From the IMG/VR virus record IMGVR_UViG_3300021389_000024, positions 1-58,930 of that record: 58,930 bases of DNA; one strand, written 5' to 3'. Both the position numbers and the translations under genes were made by a program. Each line of letters opens with the position of its first letter. The first letter of the stretch is position 1. The notes under the pieces are model-generated. The model did not search any database and was not told the DNA's origin. It saw nothing but the letters and a program-made list of their open reading frames with translations. Positions 8,111 through 18,900 of the stretch are shown piece by piece. This DNA comes from a virus.

Positions 8111-10645
8111 TTATCCCTCTAGTGTCTCTATTCTTGATTTTAAATCTTCAATTTCTGTCATAGCTTCTTGTAATGCTTTAATAGCCATAATGTACATTTG
8201 CTGTTCTTTAACACCCTTACGAATTACAGCATCTTGAGCAGCAGTTTTTGTATCACCAACTGAAACGCCTTCTGGTAGATCATCTTCTTCTGTCCATAGA
8301 ACTTCATCCTTTGATTGTACTTTAGTGTGTTCGGTAATTAACTCAGGATTAGTCGTTTCAATTTCCTGTGCTATAACTCCTAATCTTTTATCATCTGAAT
8401 CCTCATCTTCATTATAATGAAACTTTTTAAGTTCCCAAGATTTAACAGAATTCCAAGTGCTTGATAATACTTCTATATTTTTCTTTTCTCTTTCATCACA
8501 AAGATTGGAATTGTTTGATTGATAATTATGTAATCCCCCATTTGATTGTAGAGATGCTTTTTGTCCTGCTGTATCGTTGCAGGTCCAAAATTGAGATTGT
8601 GTATTATTAGGAGCTCCACCATATAGCCAAAAGTTTGCACAGTTTGCATAATAGGTACTACCATTTCTAATAAGTACAGTTGTTAAAGCACCATCATTTG
8701 AATTTATCTCATGATATTTACTTACGCTGTTAAAATACGCTCCACTTGTACTTTTTACTTTCCAAGCACCATGCAAATTAAGACTTGCTCTTTCTGTAGT
8801 TCCATAATAAAACCTCATTGCAGAAGAACCTGCTTGTGCACCTATTCCTATTCCTGCTGTTGCCCCACTTGCTTCAAAATTAATAAGAGGCACATTATCA
8901 GCACCACCTATCTCTAGTTTAGAGCTTGATATTGATGGTGTTCTATTAATTCCAACTCGTCCAGAGCTATCAATTCTCATGCGTTCTGAGCCACCTGTAT
9001 TCAAGGTAACTACATCTCCGCCAATATTCATAGTACGCCATGCAGAGCTTCCTCTGTCATAAGAGTTCATGTTTACAAAACCGCTTGATTCGTTTGGTGT
9101 AACTTCTAAACTTGTTCCATTTGTTCCATCGCCTACAACAAAATTGACTTGAGGAGATAGATTACCAACTCCAATATATCCTGACTCATCTATAACAACT
9201 TTTTCAGTTAATGATGACCTTGCTCCACCGCCTGAAGTAGAAGTGCTGAATGTTAATTTACTTGCACCTACACTTCCTACAGCTATTGATTTAATGCTAG
9301 AAGTAACTCCTGCTGCTGAAGTACCACCATCTTGATCAAAGAAATTAATTGCACCAAATACATCATCAGCAGATACGCTAGACCCTGCTGCATCAAGCAC
9401 TAAGTTAGTTCCGTCAAATCTAAGATTAGCCTCACCCTCTAATGTATTAGCTGTACCACTACCAGTTATGATTCTGTTATCAGCGTTGTTGTTGATGGTA
9501 GTACCACTTACTGTTGAGAACGATAAAGTGCCAGAACCATTTGTAGATAAAACCTGGCCATTAGAACCATCTGCTGCTGGAAGCACCCATATCTTATCTG
9601 CTGATAAGGCAGGAGCTTCAAAGCCTACATAGTTAGACCCCTCATAGAACCTTAGTTCGTTGTTGCTACCACCAACAGATAAGTGACCGCCAGTAGTAAC
9701 ATCACTGGTAAAGGTGACTTTCTCATTAGAGTCAATAGTAATTGCTGTAGCGTCTGCACTTGTGCTAATTGACGTAGCTGATTCTAAAACATCAGACACC
9801 AAAGATTTCTTTAATGCACTATCGGTTGCATCAAAGATCATAAAGTGATCCGCACCTACGGCTGTAACTTGTGTTAAGCCTGACACGAATGATGCTGGTA
9901 GAGTGTTTACATCAGTTTGGGTAAAGGTCATGACCTCTAAGATTGCACCGTTTGCTGGTGCGGTATCCATGGTTAAGGTTGTACCACTTACTGCATAGTC
10001 TGTCTTTTGTTGGTAAACACCATCTAAAAATACTTGTGTATTGTTTTCGTGTATTGGAGAAAGACCAAGCGTAAAAGCTGTAGTGCTTCCATTACAAGTA
10101 AATTGATTGTGAGTTAAATTATTTCCTGAAACTAATGCTGCTACATGATAAACAATAATGTTGCGACTATTAGCAGGTGCAACATCAAATGTAAGTGTGG
10201 TTCCTGAGAGAGTAAAGTCTCCGGGGTTTTGATAAACACCCTCAATAAATACAATTAAGTTATCTTCACTTGCTGGTGCAACGCTTAGTGTAAATGCGGT
10301 TGCACTACCATTACCTGTAAATGTATCAACAGTTAGTGTAGAAGTAACATCGGTCTTAACGTCCTCTAATAAAGCCGCAACTACCCTTAACTCTGCCTTA
10401 TCGCCAGAATTAAAAGCTCGTGCAGTTGTATTATCATGCCCCCGAACCACGGTCAGTGTGTTACCACTTCTTGCTGTTACCTTTACGATCTCCTTGTTGG
10501 TAGTATCATCAAAGGTTACATAGAAGTGATCACTACCTGTTATGGTAGGGAAAACAGAACCATCGGTTACAGCGATGCTCGTGACGCTGCTATTGATTCC
10601 TGCGGCAAGAGTTGTCGCTGCGTTGTTGGTAAACTTAACAGCCAT
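8111..10645 (-). CDS. Large tail fibre with C-terminal S74-type chaperone (Cys in place of Ser)
   Basis: 844 aa. The N-terminal part has beta-rich repeats typical of fibres, including two copies of a block containing GNGSATAFTL or CNGSTTAFTL, then VFLDGVYQ or VFIEGVYQ. The middle is a beta-helical stalk. The C-terminus is an S74 chaperone domain with DEREKKNI, RLGVIAQEI and a coiled coil ending ETLEG, but the nucleophile position is Cys716 (TGT) where Ser is usual, with Lys721 conserved. It is the largest fibre and lies closest to the tail adaptor genes, so it may be the main fibre. Confidence 0.85.
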   Translation of the reverse strand: MAVKFTNNAATTLAAGINSSVTSIAVTDGSVFPTITGSDHFYVTFDDTTNKEIVKVTARSGNTLTVVRGHDNTTARAFNSGDKAELRVVAALLEDVKTDVTSTLTVDTFTGNGSATAFTLSVAPASEDNLIVFIEGVYQNPGDFTLSGTTLTFDVAPANSRNIIVYHVAALVSGNNLTHNQFTCNGSTTAFTLGLSPIHENNTQVFLDGVYQQKTDYAVSGTTLTMDTAPANGAILEVMTFTQTDVNTLPASFVSGLTQVTAVGADHFMIFDATDSALKKSLVSDVLESATSISTSADATAITIDSNEKVTFTSDVTTGGHLSVGGSNNELRFYEGSNYVGFEAPALSADKIWVLPAADGSNGQVLSTNGSGTLSFSTVSGTTINNNADNRIITGSGTANTLEGEANLRFDGTNLVLDAAGSSVSADDVFGAINFFDQDGGTSAAGVTSSIKSIAVGSVGASKLTFSTSTSGGGARSSLTEKVVIDESGYIGVGNLSPQVNFVVGDGTNGTSLEVTPNESSGFVNMNSYDRGSSAWRTMNIGGDVVTLNTGGSERMRIDSSGRVGINRTPSISSSKLEIGGADNVPLINFEASGATAGIGIGAQAGSSAMRFYYGTTERASLNLHGAWKVKSTSGAYFNSVSKYHEINSNDGALTTVLIRNGSTYYANCANFWLYGGAPNNTQSQFWTCNDTAGQKASLQSNGGLHNYQSNNSNLCDEREKKNIEVLSSTWNSVKSWELKKFHYNEDEDSDDKRLGVIAQEIETTNPELITEHTKVQSKDEVLWTEEDDLPEGVSVGDTKTAAQDAVIRKGVKEQQMYIMAIKALQEAMTEIEDLKSRIETLEG

Positions 10646-10663
10646 TAGCTAACTCCTTAAAAA

Positions 10664-11089
10664 TTAACTAACTGTTACAGTCCAAGTAATTGTCATTGAG
10701 TCAGACGCACCCTTATTAACTACTGAAAAAACAGTTCTACAAAGTAAGTCACCGGAAGAAGAGGCATTTAAAATACCCGCTTCAGTCACAGCACCAGTAC
10801 CAGTACCAGCTCCAAAGGTAGCTACGTAAGTCACAACAGCACCCGATACAGTAGTACTTGTTAAAGCAACACGACCTAGTTGATTTCCTAAAGCGGAATC
10901 GCCAGCTGCGGCTGCTGTAGAACCACTACCAATTGCCATGTGAGACATAGCAGTTGCAGTAGCATCTTTCATTCGAGAGGCAACATATTCCTTTCCATCA
11001 GTAACTACAAGGTTATTGACTTCTTGGACTGTTTCTCCGTTAAGGGCAATTTTTAACTTACCTGTAAGTTTTAAACCGTCGTTTAACAT
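10664..11089 (-). CDS. Tail/structural protein, small beta-rich
   Basis: 141 aa. It starts with NDGLKLTGKLKIALNGETVQEVNNLVVTDGKEYVASRM and has the pattern MAIGSGSTAAAAGDSALGNQL, a virion protein family commonly found among fibre genes in podoviruses and siphoviruses. It is Ala/Thr/Ser-rich with no charged catalytic cluster. It is flanked on both sides by fibre-type genes, so a tail-fibre connector or tail decoration role is likely. A clear SD (GGAGAAATT) precedes the ATG. Confidence 0.65.
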   Translation of the reverse strand: MLNDGLKLTGKLKIALNGETVQEVNNLVVTDGKEYVASRMKDATATAMSHMAIGSGSTAAAAGDSALGNQLGRVALTSTTVSGAVVTYVATFGAGTGTGAVTEAGILNASSSGDLLCRTVFSVVNKGASDSMTITWTVTVS

Positions 11090-11102
11090 AATTTCTCCAA
11101 AT

Positions 11103-12563
11103 TTAATTTAATACACTAGTGTTAAATGCAGAGGTGTTAAGTACACTACTTGATCCGGAGACCAATACCACATTTATCGATTCTGTTATTGTAGCACTAT
11201 CTGATAAAGATTTACCAAAAGTATGTGCTAAACTTTCTGAGATAGAAGCACTCTCCGTAAAAATATTTCCAGCGCCAGAAGTAAAAACATCAGCTAAACT
11301 TAGAGTCTCACTAAAAGATGTTGAGAATGAATGAGCAATACTCTCTGTAATTGTAGGGGTGTCTGCAAAACTAGTTGAAAAAGTAAGTACAGGAGCACTG
11401 TCACCCACACCCACAATATTTCCTTTGTTTATACCAAAGTCTGTTTGCAGATCATCAGAAGCACTAGCAGTATCGTCTAATGCATAACTGTCTGAAAAAG
11501 CCCGTGCAAATGTAGCTACACGACTAAATGATTCGGACATAACCACAGATTCAGCAACTTGTACGCTAACTGCACCGCCCATACCACTGTGGTTTGTACA
11601 ATAATAATGTAAAGACGCTGGTGTAGATCCAGTTACTTGTATCTCTACGTAAGCACCAGAAGACCCAGGTGTGCCACTTACAGTCACATTAGTTGTGTAT
11701 GCAGAACCCCCACCGTGTGATCCATTTGCTGTTTCTGAAAATCTAAATGGGTGCCCGCTAACACTAGAGTCCGATAAATCAAACTTATATGTTTTACCTA
11801 CATCTAACGTTAGTGCTGGGCTATTAACGCCATCAATGTGATATTTATTGCCTGATCCATATGAGTTTGTAGCAGAAGCAACGGTTACTGTATAAGTAAC
11901 TGTACCGCTTTCTGGTATTGCTTTACCTACCCCCAACACATTGGACTCAGATATAGTAGCTGTTTCAGAGTGCGGTAAACTAATATCTAAAGCAGGCGTA
12001 TCAGAGATTGACAAGGTATCGCTTTTAGCGGGGTCTATACTCAATACTTCTACATCGCTAAAAGATAAAGTATCACTTTTTGCTGGTTCTATACTTAATG
12101 CAGGAGCATCAGACAGTGTACTACTATCATCAAATGCTGTACTAAAAGCAATTGCAGGGGCATCTGCAAGTGTTGGAGTGTCACTAAATGCTCTAACAAA
12201 ATCTACTACTCTACTAAGAGATTCAGTAATACCAACGGTTTCAGATTTACTGCTAGCAAATGCTGAAGCTAGTTCTTCTGCTATAGAAACAGTTTCTGTT
12301 TTTGTTGTACTAAATGTAAGTGCTGGTGCGTCGGTTAAACCAAAACTTTCAGCATTTGGGTGTCCAGAAAGAAAGTAAAGGTTTTTACTATCTGCATCTA
12401 ATAATACATTTACAGCCGATAAATCTACGTACTGTAATGACGTTTGTAAATTTGTAAACGTAACAAGGGATCTAAGATTTTGAAAAACAGAAACGGGTTG
12501 AATCGAATCTGTGTCAACAGTAACCTTTAGGTTGACATAATCAACTGTAAACTTGATGGCCAT
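11103..12563 (-). CDS. Repeat-rich tail protein with embedded cupredoxin-like domain
   Basis: 486 aa. The protein is built from ~17-20-residue repeats of the form SDTPTLxDAPALSFSTA and SESLAHTFSTSFSETL. Inserted at residues ~220-335 is a cupredoxin-like domain with GHPFRF (His271) and YYCTNHSGMG (Cys322, His325, Met328). These are in the order and spacing of type-1 copper ligands. Similar domains are known in marine phage fibres. The start overlaps the stop of the next gene at 12563. It probably forms a virion fibre or decoration; copper binding is only inferred from the residues. Confidence 0.75.
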   Translation of the reverse strand: MAIKFTVDYVNLKVTVDTDSIQPVSVFQNLRSLVTFTNLQTSLQYVDLSAVNVLLDADSKNLYFLSGHPNAESFGLTDAPALTFSTTKTETVSIAEELASAFASSKSETVGITESLSRVVDFVRAFSDTPTLADAPAIAFSTAFDDSSTLSDAPALSIEPAKSDTLSFSDVEVLSIDPAKSDTLSISDTPALDISLPHSETATISESNVLGVGKAIPESGTVTYTVTVASATNSYGSGNKYHIDGVNSPALTLDVGKTYKFDLSDSSVSGHPFRFSETANGSHGGGSAYTTNVTVSGTPGSSGAYVEIQVTGSTPASLHYYCTNHSGMGGAVSVQVAESVVMSESFSRVATFARAFSDSYALDDTASASDDLQTDFGINKGNIVGVGDSAPVLTFSTSFADTPTITESIAHSFSTSFSETLSLADVFTSGAGNIFTESASISESLAHTFGKSLSDSATITESINVVLVSGSSSVLNTSAFNTSVLN

Positions 12564-12937
12564 TAATCGAAGTCATCACGCACTTTAAATTTTATAAAAT
12601 CTTGTACTGTTTGAATACCAGATCCAGAAGTTGTGTGTTCGATTTCGCCTTCAAAAGTTCCTGCAGTTGTCCACGTTCCTGTAGGGAATGTTAATGCACA
12701 AGTGCCATTAGCAGCGCTTGTTATAGTAGCAGTGATGGTAGAAAGAACCGTTGTTGACCCTACCTCACGAATGCGTAGTTTTACAGTTGCACCAGTTAAG
12801 TTGATTGGTGCCCAAGTAGTTTCGTCTTCTACATCTAACGTAGCCCCAGACGCAGCAGTGTTGCTGTCTTTTAGGGTAAAAGTTAGTTCAGGAAGAGTGT
12901 CTCCTACTACTAATTTAATTGTGTCTGAATATGCCAT
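12563..12937 (-). CDS. Ig-like virion protein, BppU N-terminal-like
   Basis: 124 aa. It opens with DTIKLVVGDTLPELTFTLKD and continues with the pattern INLTGATVKLRIREVG and TAGTFEGEIEHT. This fits the small Ig-like domain seen in baseplate upper proteins and many phage structural proteins. It lies between the giant ejection protein and the cupredoxin fibre, overlapping the latter by one base (TAATG). It probably forms part of the fibre base or a decoration on the tail. No other features are visible. Confidence 0.65.
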   Translation of the reverse strand: MAYSDTIKLVVGDTLPELTFTLKDSNTAASGATLDVEDETTWAPINLTGATVKLRIREVGSTTVLSTITATITSAANGTCALTFPTGTWTTAGTFEGEIEHTTSGSGIQTVQDFIKFKVRDDFD

Positions 12938-12957
12938 AAATTACCTCTTAGTATAAC

Positions 12958-15900
12958 TTAAAAAATAGACGCCGCAAAAGGTAGGTAGTCTTTAGTGTTG
13001 ATTGTTCTGTCAATGAATATATCATCAAAGCGTTCTGCTGTTGGGCCCAATGCAGGTAAGAACCAAGCATCGCCATAACGTTCAGCTTGTGCCATAGGCA
13101 ACAATAAACCGAATGGCCCATAAATACCAGATCTATCTAGTAGCTCAAACATGTAAGTGCCCCACGGCATTTTATCTGATCTAAAAGCTCTGTCTGCGCC
13201 AGCTTCATCACCTATTGCGCTTCGTCCTAAAAATTTAATAAACTCTCTTAGTTCTAAACCAATAGCAGTTAAAGGTAATAGAAGAGTTGCCATTATTATA
13301 ACGGGCATTATTCTACTGCTTAATTGCCCATCACTTCTATATTTATTTCTGCCCTCTCTAATAGCACCACCAACTATGTTTTTACCGTAAGCATAGAAGA
13401 AAGATTTTAATTGCCATACCAAAGCAAAGTATGGGTTTGAGGCCCACACAGGTCTTTCTGCAGCATTTGGCCTTACAATTGATTCTTCTACAAATCTACC
13501 TAAAGCTTCTTGTACTTTTTTCCCGCCTTCGGTGTCAAACCTTTTTTGGCCGTTTTTATTAGCGCTAGCCCATTCTAATACTTCGTCTGGGGTTAAATTC
13601 TTTTGAAGTTCTCCAAGATGTCTAATTGCAGTTTCATCGCCGTCTTTAGCTTTTTGAGCAAGTCTTATTAAATATTGTTGACCCATACCCGCTGCAAACA
13701 CACGTGTAAACTTAGTGTACTGTTCTAACAAAGTTATTCTAAAAAAGCCTCTTGCGTAACGTTTAGTGTCCTCTGTCATAAACCCAAGCTCTGCAGCGTT
13801 TATGTACATAGTTTCTATTGAGTCATGAGTAACAACTCCTAAATCTCTAGCAAACTGTTCTGCTTCTTTTTTGTTTTTAATTGTGTATTGAAGTTGTTCT
13901 ACAATAGTTCCAAACTTGTCATTCATGTCTTTTGATCTAAGAACTGGTCCTGCTAAATCAGGCAAGGAAGCAATTGCAGCAAAAGTTAAAAGTGTAACCA
14001 TATTACCTAAAAGGGCCCAACTGTTTAATTGACGCATAACTGGGCTCATGTTCATTCCAACTTTACCAAGTTGAGCTTCTATAGCTTTTCTAGCTCCCTC
14101 TCTGCTTGCATCATCTTCTATTCTAGAAAGCAAAATTTCCATAGCTCTCCAACCAGCTACTTCTGTTTCTCCCTCTGCTAACTTTGTTAAAACTTCTGCT
14201 TTGTTTTCACCGTACAACTCTTCTAATTTAGCTTTATCTGCTTCCGTTGGAGCAACAGTAATAGCTTTTTCATACTCTAGTTTTTTAGTAATGCTTTCTA
14301 TGTATGATTTAATTGCAAAATCAGCAGGTGCTAATAAGCCTGCATCTCCTTCTGCATTTATATCACCATTTGCATCTAATCCTCGTCGGGCTGCATGGTT
14401 AGGAATTTTGTCAAAGTATTTCTTTCTTTCTTGAGCCATACCAACAGAAAGTGTAGAAGCATCTTCTTCTGCACTTTGTTTTTCATTTCCTGTTGAATCA
14501 CTATCCTCGTCTGTTATTGCCCACGCTTCAACAAACGCTAACCAACTTTCAAACCCTTTAGGTTTTGCAACTGTAGGGTTGTATTTTGCTAATAGATCAG
14601 CAAGTTTTTGACGTTTTTGTGGGTCATTGACTATTGAAGATAAAAGCCAATGCCTACTAAAGAAATTTTCTTTGTAACGTATATTAGGGTTGTTTGGTGT
14701 TATGTAGGTTTCATAAAAGTCTTGCAAAACTTTTCTCATTGCTTTTGCAGCAACGGGTAAATCATTTGTGTTTACTCTGTCATCTTCTGCTTGTAGTGCA
14801 GCTTCTGCAATAAGCTCAATGTTTAATTCACCATTGCCATCTCTAAAAACAAGATTGCCATTTTCATCCCTAGTATCATACAAAGAGTTTAAATTTTGGT
14901 TTGTTATTAAAGTTCTTGCATTAATAAACCCAAACTTATCTTTAGAAGAAGAACGAGAATATAATTTTTTTGCTATATCTTTTCCGGCTTCACCTAATCC
15001 CCTTAAATACCCATCAGAAGTTTGTAGTAAATATGCAACAGACCAGTAGCCTTTGTCAGTGGTTTGTCCAGGAAGTTTAGCTCGAAGCATTTGTATAACT
15101 TTAGTTTTAATGCTTTCTAATGTTTGTCTACTTACAGATTTACCAGACTCTTTTATTGTTTCTTCGATTACATTTCTAACTTGTACTTCTTGCCCAAAAC
15201 TCATACCTTGCAACGAATCATGTAGGCTTTGATAAGTTCTTCCATTTTCCATAACTTTATTTACATAGGTTTCAAAATCCCCAAAACCAGATGCGGTTTC
15301 TGAAAACCTTTCTCCAAACACAAGATTTCGCATTTTTTTATAAACGTTTTCTATTTTTTTAAATAGCCTAGTAAAGTACCCGCTAACAAAATCGCCGCCT
15401 CGTGCTGTTTCTCCTGTTCTAATTTTCTTTAAAAGTACCGTTGCAAGTTTATCTGCAAACCACTCTTCAAACCCGTACTTAGAATTGTATTGTTCTTTTG
15501 CTTTTGGGTCTGTTGTAGTATCACGTTCTTTTTCAAAAGCATCCATTAAAAACTTTAAACCCCGTTGGTTTTTAAAAAGAAGTTGAAGTTCCGTTCTAAA
15601 CACTGCGTGGCCCATTTCATGTGTTAACGCCAACATTGCAACTGGTAAACTAACGCCATCTAACCTCTGTTGACCTGCTGTAGTTAAATCTGCGTTTTCT
15701 ATTCTGTTTTCTTCAGGAGATATTTCTCCAAACCTATCTGCAAAAAGAATGCCTTCTCTAGGTTGATTATAAAGCCCCGATACCCTACCACTAAACCCTC
15801 TGATTCTTTGTATATCTATTAGAATGACATCTTCATCTGTATCTGGCAGATACACATACTGCGCAAGTTTTTCGTCCTCTTGCATTTTTCTTGCATAAGT

Positions 15901-18900
15901 AAACAAAGTTCTATCTCTAAAAGATTCTTGTGTATCTTCAAGAAACGCATAATGCCCTACTTTTGTTGGCGTCATTTTTGATACTCTTTTAGACATCTGA
16001 GTCTGTTGAATTAATTCTTCTGGAGTTATCATAGTCAGCTTTCTGTTGTATTTAAAAATGCTTTTTGTAACTTCTAAAAGTTTATAAGCAAAATTGTTTT
16101 TAGAATCAGCGCTTTTACTAGGTTTTTTAGTTGGATCTGGGTTGTTGAAATAATCACTTACATTAGGCGAAATTGTTGCGCCTTGTAGCTTTAAAGGTCT
16201 TGTTGTGGTTTTTGGTTGGTTTTTTTGCGCAAATGCTTTTAAAGATTCTGCATGGTTTGGTCTTTGGTTAATATAATATAAAATTGTTTTGCCGGCTAAT
16301 TTACCTTCTGCTATTTGGTCTAAAACCCACTGTCTTCTTTCTTGTTTAAAATCTGTGTGGGCAGTGCCCTCTAGCCATTTTTCATATTGAATTACACTGT
16401 CTTCTAGATTTTTAGTTTTTCTTGCATCTCTAGCATTTGGTAAATGGCTAAAAGGGTTGCCGTAGTGTTTTTCGCCTGGTTTTCGTAAAACACTTATTCC
16501 CTCATTGTTTGCTTCTGCAGTTTTTACAGCTTGTACTCCATTTAAATATTTTATAGTTACTGCTCTAGTTTTGTCAGCATCTTCAGCTATTCTTTGTTGT
16601 AAATTGTTAAACCATGTTTGATTTAATACATCTACTGTATCTTCTTGATCATATTCACGTTCCGCGCCCTCAATTTGCTCTCGTTGTGCAGGCCCTGGGT
16701 CGGCGTAAAGGCTTGGATCGCCTATAGCAAACTCGTTTAAAGTTATATAACCCGCTCTGGGTTCATTTAATTCTGGATAATTTTCAACAAGAAAATCTAA
16801 AATAGCTTCTTGGTCAGTTCTGTCAAAAACAAGAGGAGAAAATGCAGGTCCCCGATCAACAGTATCAACGCCTGGAATTGATTGTTGTGGGTTAACATTT
16901 ACTGGGTCAGTGGGAACAACTTCTCCTGGAAACCTTTTGCTTATTTCATCTCTAAATAACCGATCACTTAAACCTTCTGGTGCTCCTACTTTTTCTATTA
17001 TTTGAGCTATAAACCCCTCTTTTCCAACGGCAGGGCGAGGGGCTCTTATATTCTGCCCACCTGGAAATTCAGCAGAAGGAACCCTTAAACCCTGACGAAT
17101 TGTGTTTTTATTAAATTTAACTCTACTATTTCCATCATCTATTTCTGTTATATTTTTAACCGTGCCACCGGGCCCATACTCTACGTCTATAGGAGCAATA
17201 ACAATTTCTTGTGAAGCGGTGTTTAAATATTCGATAATATTTTTTTGACTTCCCTTTACACCATAATGTAAAGGTCGGCCAATTGCTTCTAAATCAGCTA
17301 TTAAGGTAGGCAAAGCTTGCGCGTATCTAGCTTCTCTTGATATATTTAAATCAATCCCATCTCGGTCAATAATAAAATCAAGTAACTGAATAATACTTAC
17401 ACCATTTGTTCTACCATAAAGTTGATCCGGAGCAGCTGTTTTAGGTCTTAAGTTTTCACTAAACAGATTTGGTTGCGCATATACCCCACCCCTTACTGTA
17501 GGTTCTACAGCATCCATTTTTGTTGCAACAAGAGGGACATTAAAACCTGGTAGTTTATCTAGCCCAGTATCAGACGCATATTTTTTTCTTAAATCATCTC
17601 GAAGGTGTTGAGGATTAGTAGCATTTTGAATAGCCACATTTAGATCTTGATCAAAACTGCTTGATAAAACTCTTGCGTTGTAAGCTAGCTCACCCGCGTC
17701 ATTTTCTTGCACTTCTATACCAACATCTAAAGATGGGTCTCTTTTTTTAGCCTTCATTACCTCTGTAATAAGGTTTAATGGCACGTTATCAAAGTTAACG
17801 GTGCTTACTTGTGGGCCTATTGCATCTAAAAACTCTTGTTTTTCTTGTTCGGAAGGAGTTTCTTTTTGTTTTAAAGTATCACTTTCATATGCGCTAATAG
17901 CCCTTTTGGGGACTGAAAACAACAAAGTCCCCTCTACAAACTTGCCTGTTTGTAAAGTTTCGTCTCCTGCATCTGCAAAAACCCTACCATCATTATCATC
18001 ATCAGTTGCTTCTTCTGTTGGAGTTGTTACTCCTTCTTGGCTATCTCCCTCTGCAAATATATCTTCGGCAGTAGCAGCATTATTAGCCATAGCATCGGCC
18101 AATGCTTCATCTCTATCTTCCCCTAAATCTCTTGTTATTGGGCTAGAGCGTTGGACAAAATCTTGTATTGGGCTAGTAGTTTCTCCTTCGCCTTCTTCTT
18201 CTAACCTACGCGCTTCATACTGTGCTTCAAAAGAATCTTCTTGGTCTGCTAGTGGAGTAGCATTACTATCAACTAAATTAACAATATCATCTACAGTGTA
18301 TGTTTTTTGTCCATCTGGACCCGCGTTATCTTCTCTTAAATAACCTGCGTCTACAGCGGCTTCTATCAGCTGATCAACTCCCATGCCACCAGTTTTTGTA
18401 TAACTAAAAGTGCCCCTATCTAATCTATCTCTTAGTTCAGCAACCCCTACCGCTTTAGGATCAAGTTTGTTGTTTCTAAGAAAAGTTTTAAATGGTACAT
18501 TCTTTTTAACAGGTTTAGCTTTAGCTTTTGGTTTTCGTTTAGCTTTTGGTTTTAATGTACGTTGAAACCTTGAGGGCCTAGACCCCTGTAACTCCGCATC
18601 TGTTTCTTCACCAAAAAACAGTTCTTCTTGTAAAGGTTGAGTACGTTCAAAAAAGTCTGTTTCTGTTTCTGCTACGATTTCTGCATTAGGATTATTAGCT
18701 TGTAGGTTCCTAGAAGCGGCTTCAATAGATGCTTCGTCAGCAGGAACAGCTTCATAATCAATGGTTCTGCCTTTGCTATCAATGGCGCGTATGATAATGT
18801 CACCAGATTCAGGAAGTGCACTTAAGTTAAATAAGCCTTGAAATGTTTCAGGGTTAGTAAAATCATTTTCAAAAGCAGTACCTCTTTTTTCTCTACTAAC

